A stretch of DNA of 64,000 nt. It comes from Phymorhynchus buccinoides (lineage: Eukaryota > Mollusca > Gastropoda > Neogastropoda > Raphitomidae). The notes under the pieces are model-generated. The model was given only the letters and a program-made list of their open reading frames with translations. It made no database searches and was not told the DNA's origin. Shown here one piece after another: positions 62,618 through 64,000 of the stretch. Both the position numbers and the translations under genes were made by a program. Numbering within the stretch: the stretch's first letter is position 1; the number at the start of each line of letters is the position of its first letter. The stretch is taken from NCBI GenBank assembly GCA_017654935.2, contig CM065682.1:34623349-34687348 (forward strand), given 5' to 3'.

Positions 62618-62827
62618 CTGCAACATGACAGCACCTGGATTAAGTCGAAAGTTTAACTGTTCATAGGCATTTTCTGCTTTTGTGTCACTGACACATAGAC
62701 ATAAGCATACATTGCACGGGGCGTGTTCTCTCGTGCACTGAGTTGTGCACACGCATAAACACACGCGCGCACGCACACACTGACACACGCACACACATAC
62801 GCACGCACGCACGCACGCACGCGCACG

Positions 62828-62858
<31 letters not shown>

Positions 62859-63364
62859 ACACACACACACACACACACACACATTTCTCTCTCTCGCGCG
62901 CCATCAAAGGTATAACATAAGCTGATGCCCTAAACCATCGATTGACATTAAATTTTATCCCCGTGAAGACGTTAGCTGGGAGAATGATTAAGCAAAGTTT
63001 TGTAACGTTGATTTACTTTCCGTCAATGAATTATCATTCTTGCGGGGATAAGTGTGGCTATCGTAGCATGCATGGCAACTTGAACTTCAACATATTTCTG
63101 AAACCAACACAGTGCAAACCAACTCACGCAGCCAGTGTCAACCAGGCAATTAGAGCCCCCAACAATGTAACGGAAATCTGGGTCACCAGAGGTCAAGGCC
63201 TCGGCGATGACGTCAGTGACAGGGGTCAAGGTCGGGTGGGTCTTGCTGGCCTCTCGCTGGGCGTCTCCAAGGACGTCGTCCAGATGATGCCTGGTGAACA
63301 CCTTCTTCACATCGTCCGAGGCTTCCTTCCACATCTCCTGCAGCTCTCGGCTGATCCTGGCTAT
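62519..63364 (-). CDS. SDR9C-type short-chain dehydrogenase/reductase, last two exons
   Basis: C-terminal 111 residues of a short-chain dehydrogenase of the retinol dehydrogenase / 17-beta-HSD6 / hydroxybutyrate dehydrogenase (BDH1) group, NAD(P)-dependent oxidoreductases of lipids and retinoids. Seen: [17 protein letters not shown] (family: LWDQLPEEVKxxYG), [18 protein letters not shown] (family: VVxxMEHALTSxxPxTRY), then a hydrophobic/basic tail. Rossmann fold and Tyr-Lys catalytic exons would lie beyond 63364 and outside the window. The exact paralogue cannot be named from this part. Confidence 0.7.
62741..62895. repeat. (CA)n/(CG) microsatellite
   Basis: Interrupted CA with GCACGCAC blocks in the intron between the two SDR exons. 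Confidence 0.92.
63128..63364 (-). CDS. SDR gene penultimate exon
   Basis: Acceptor GGTCACGCAG, donor GTGAGT, 79 codons, phase 0 at both ends. Contains the helix and HALTS-like motif described for the gene. Confidence 0.75.
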
Positions 63365-63431
63365 CTGCGTGACCATCAAGTGAAAGAGGGGACAATCATG
63401 AACTTGAGAAATAAAGTATCTGAAGTCTGAA

Positions 63432-64000
<569 letters not shown>

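Overview
The window is animal nuclear DNA, most likely from a marine gastropod or another mollusc. The evidence is spliced genes with GT-AG introns, long CA/GA/CT microsatellites, mollusc-type SINE and LINE tails, a DIRS retrotransposon, and piggyBac-like and Harbinger-like MITEs. There is no bacterial-type gene organisation. Species was not determined. All exon models come from reading frames, splice signals and remembered family sequences; no search was run.

Layout: (1) 1-8.1 kb is repeat-rich upstream DNA with a Helitron-like piece, MITEs and two LINE 3' fragments. (2) 8.2-34.4 kb, plus strand, is a 14-exon RNA exonuclease gene of the REXO5/NEF-sp type whose exons join in phase to an 802-residue protein with all DEDDh catalytic motifs. 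Its intron 9 carries a 6.3 kb DIRS-type retrotransposon (24.1-30.4 kb). (3) 34.4-36.9 kb is the probable 3' UTR, including a roughly 75-bp tandem array, a hairpin MITE and an AATAAA. (4) 36.9-52.3 kb has no recognised host gene: minisatellites, a Harbinger-like deletion derivative with a MADF-like exon, SINEs, piggyBac-like MITEs, two head-to-head LINE fragments and a 500-N assembly gap. (5) 52.4-60.1 kb, minus strand, is the first 7 exons (333 codons) of TAB1, the PP2C-like partner of TAK1; the C-terminal exons are not seen and would lie at or beyond the gap. (6) 60.1-64 kb, minus strand, holds the last two exons of an SDR9C-type short-chain dehydrogenase, then a (CT)n tract running off the window.

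The most striking feature is shared by the two main genes. Five exon-intron boundaries have become tandem arrays. In REXO5 three consecutive exons (7, 8, 9) have their 3' splice site plus exon start repeated 8, 5 and 20 times. In TAB1 two consecutive exons (5, 6) have their exon end plus 5' splice site repeated about 5 and 12 times. In every case the outermost copy is the one that joins in phase to the rest of the gene. The arrays therefore lie on the intron side and create decoy splice sites. One array (exon 8) is open in frame across its last units and could add 40 or 80 residues.
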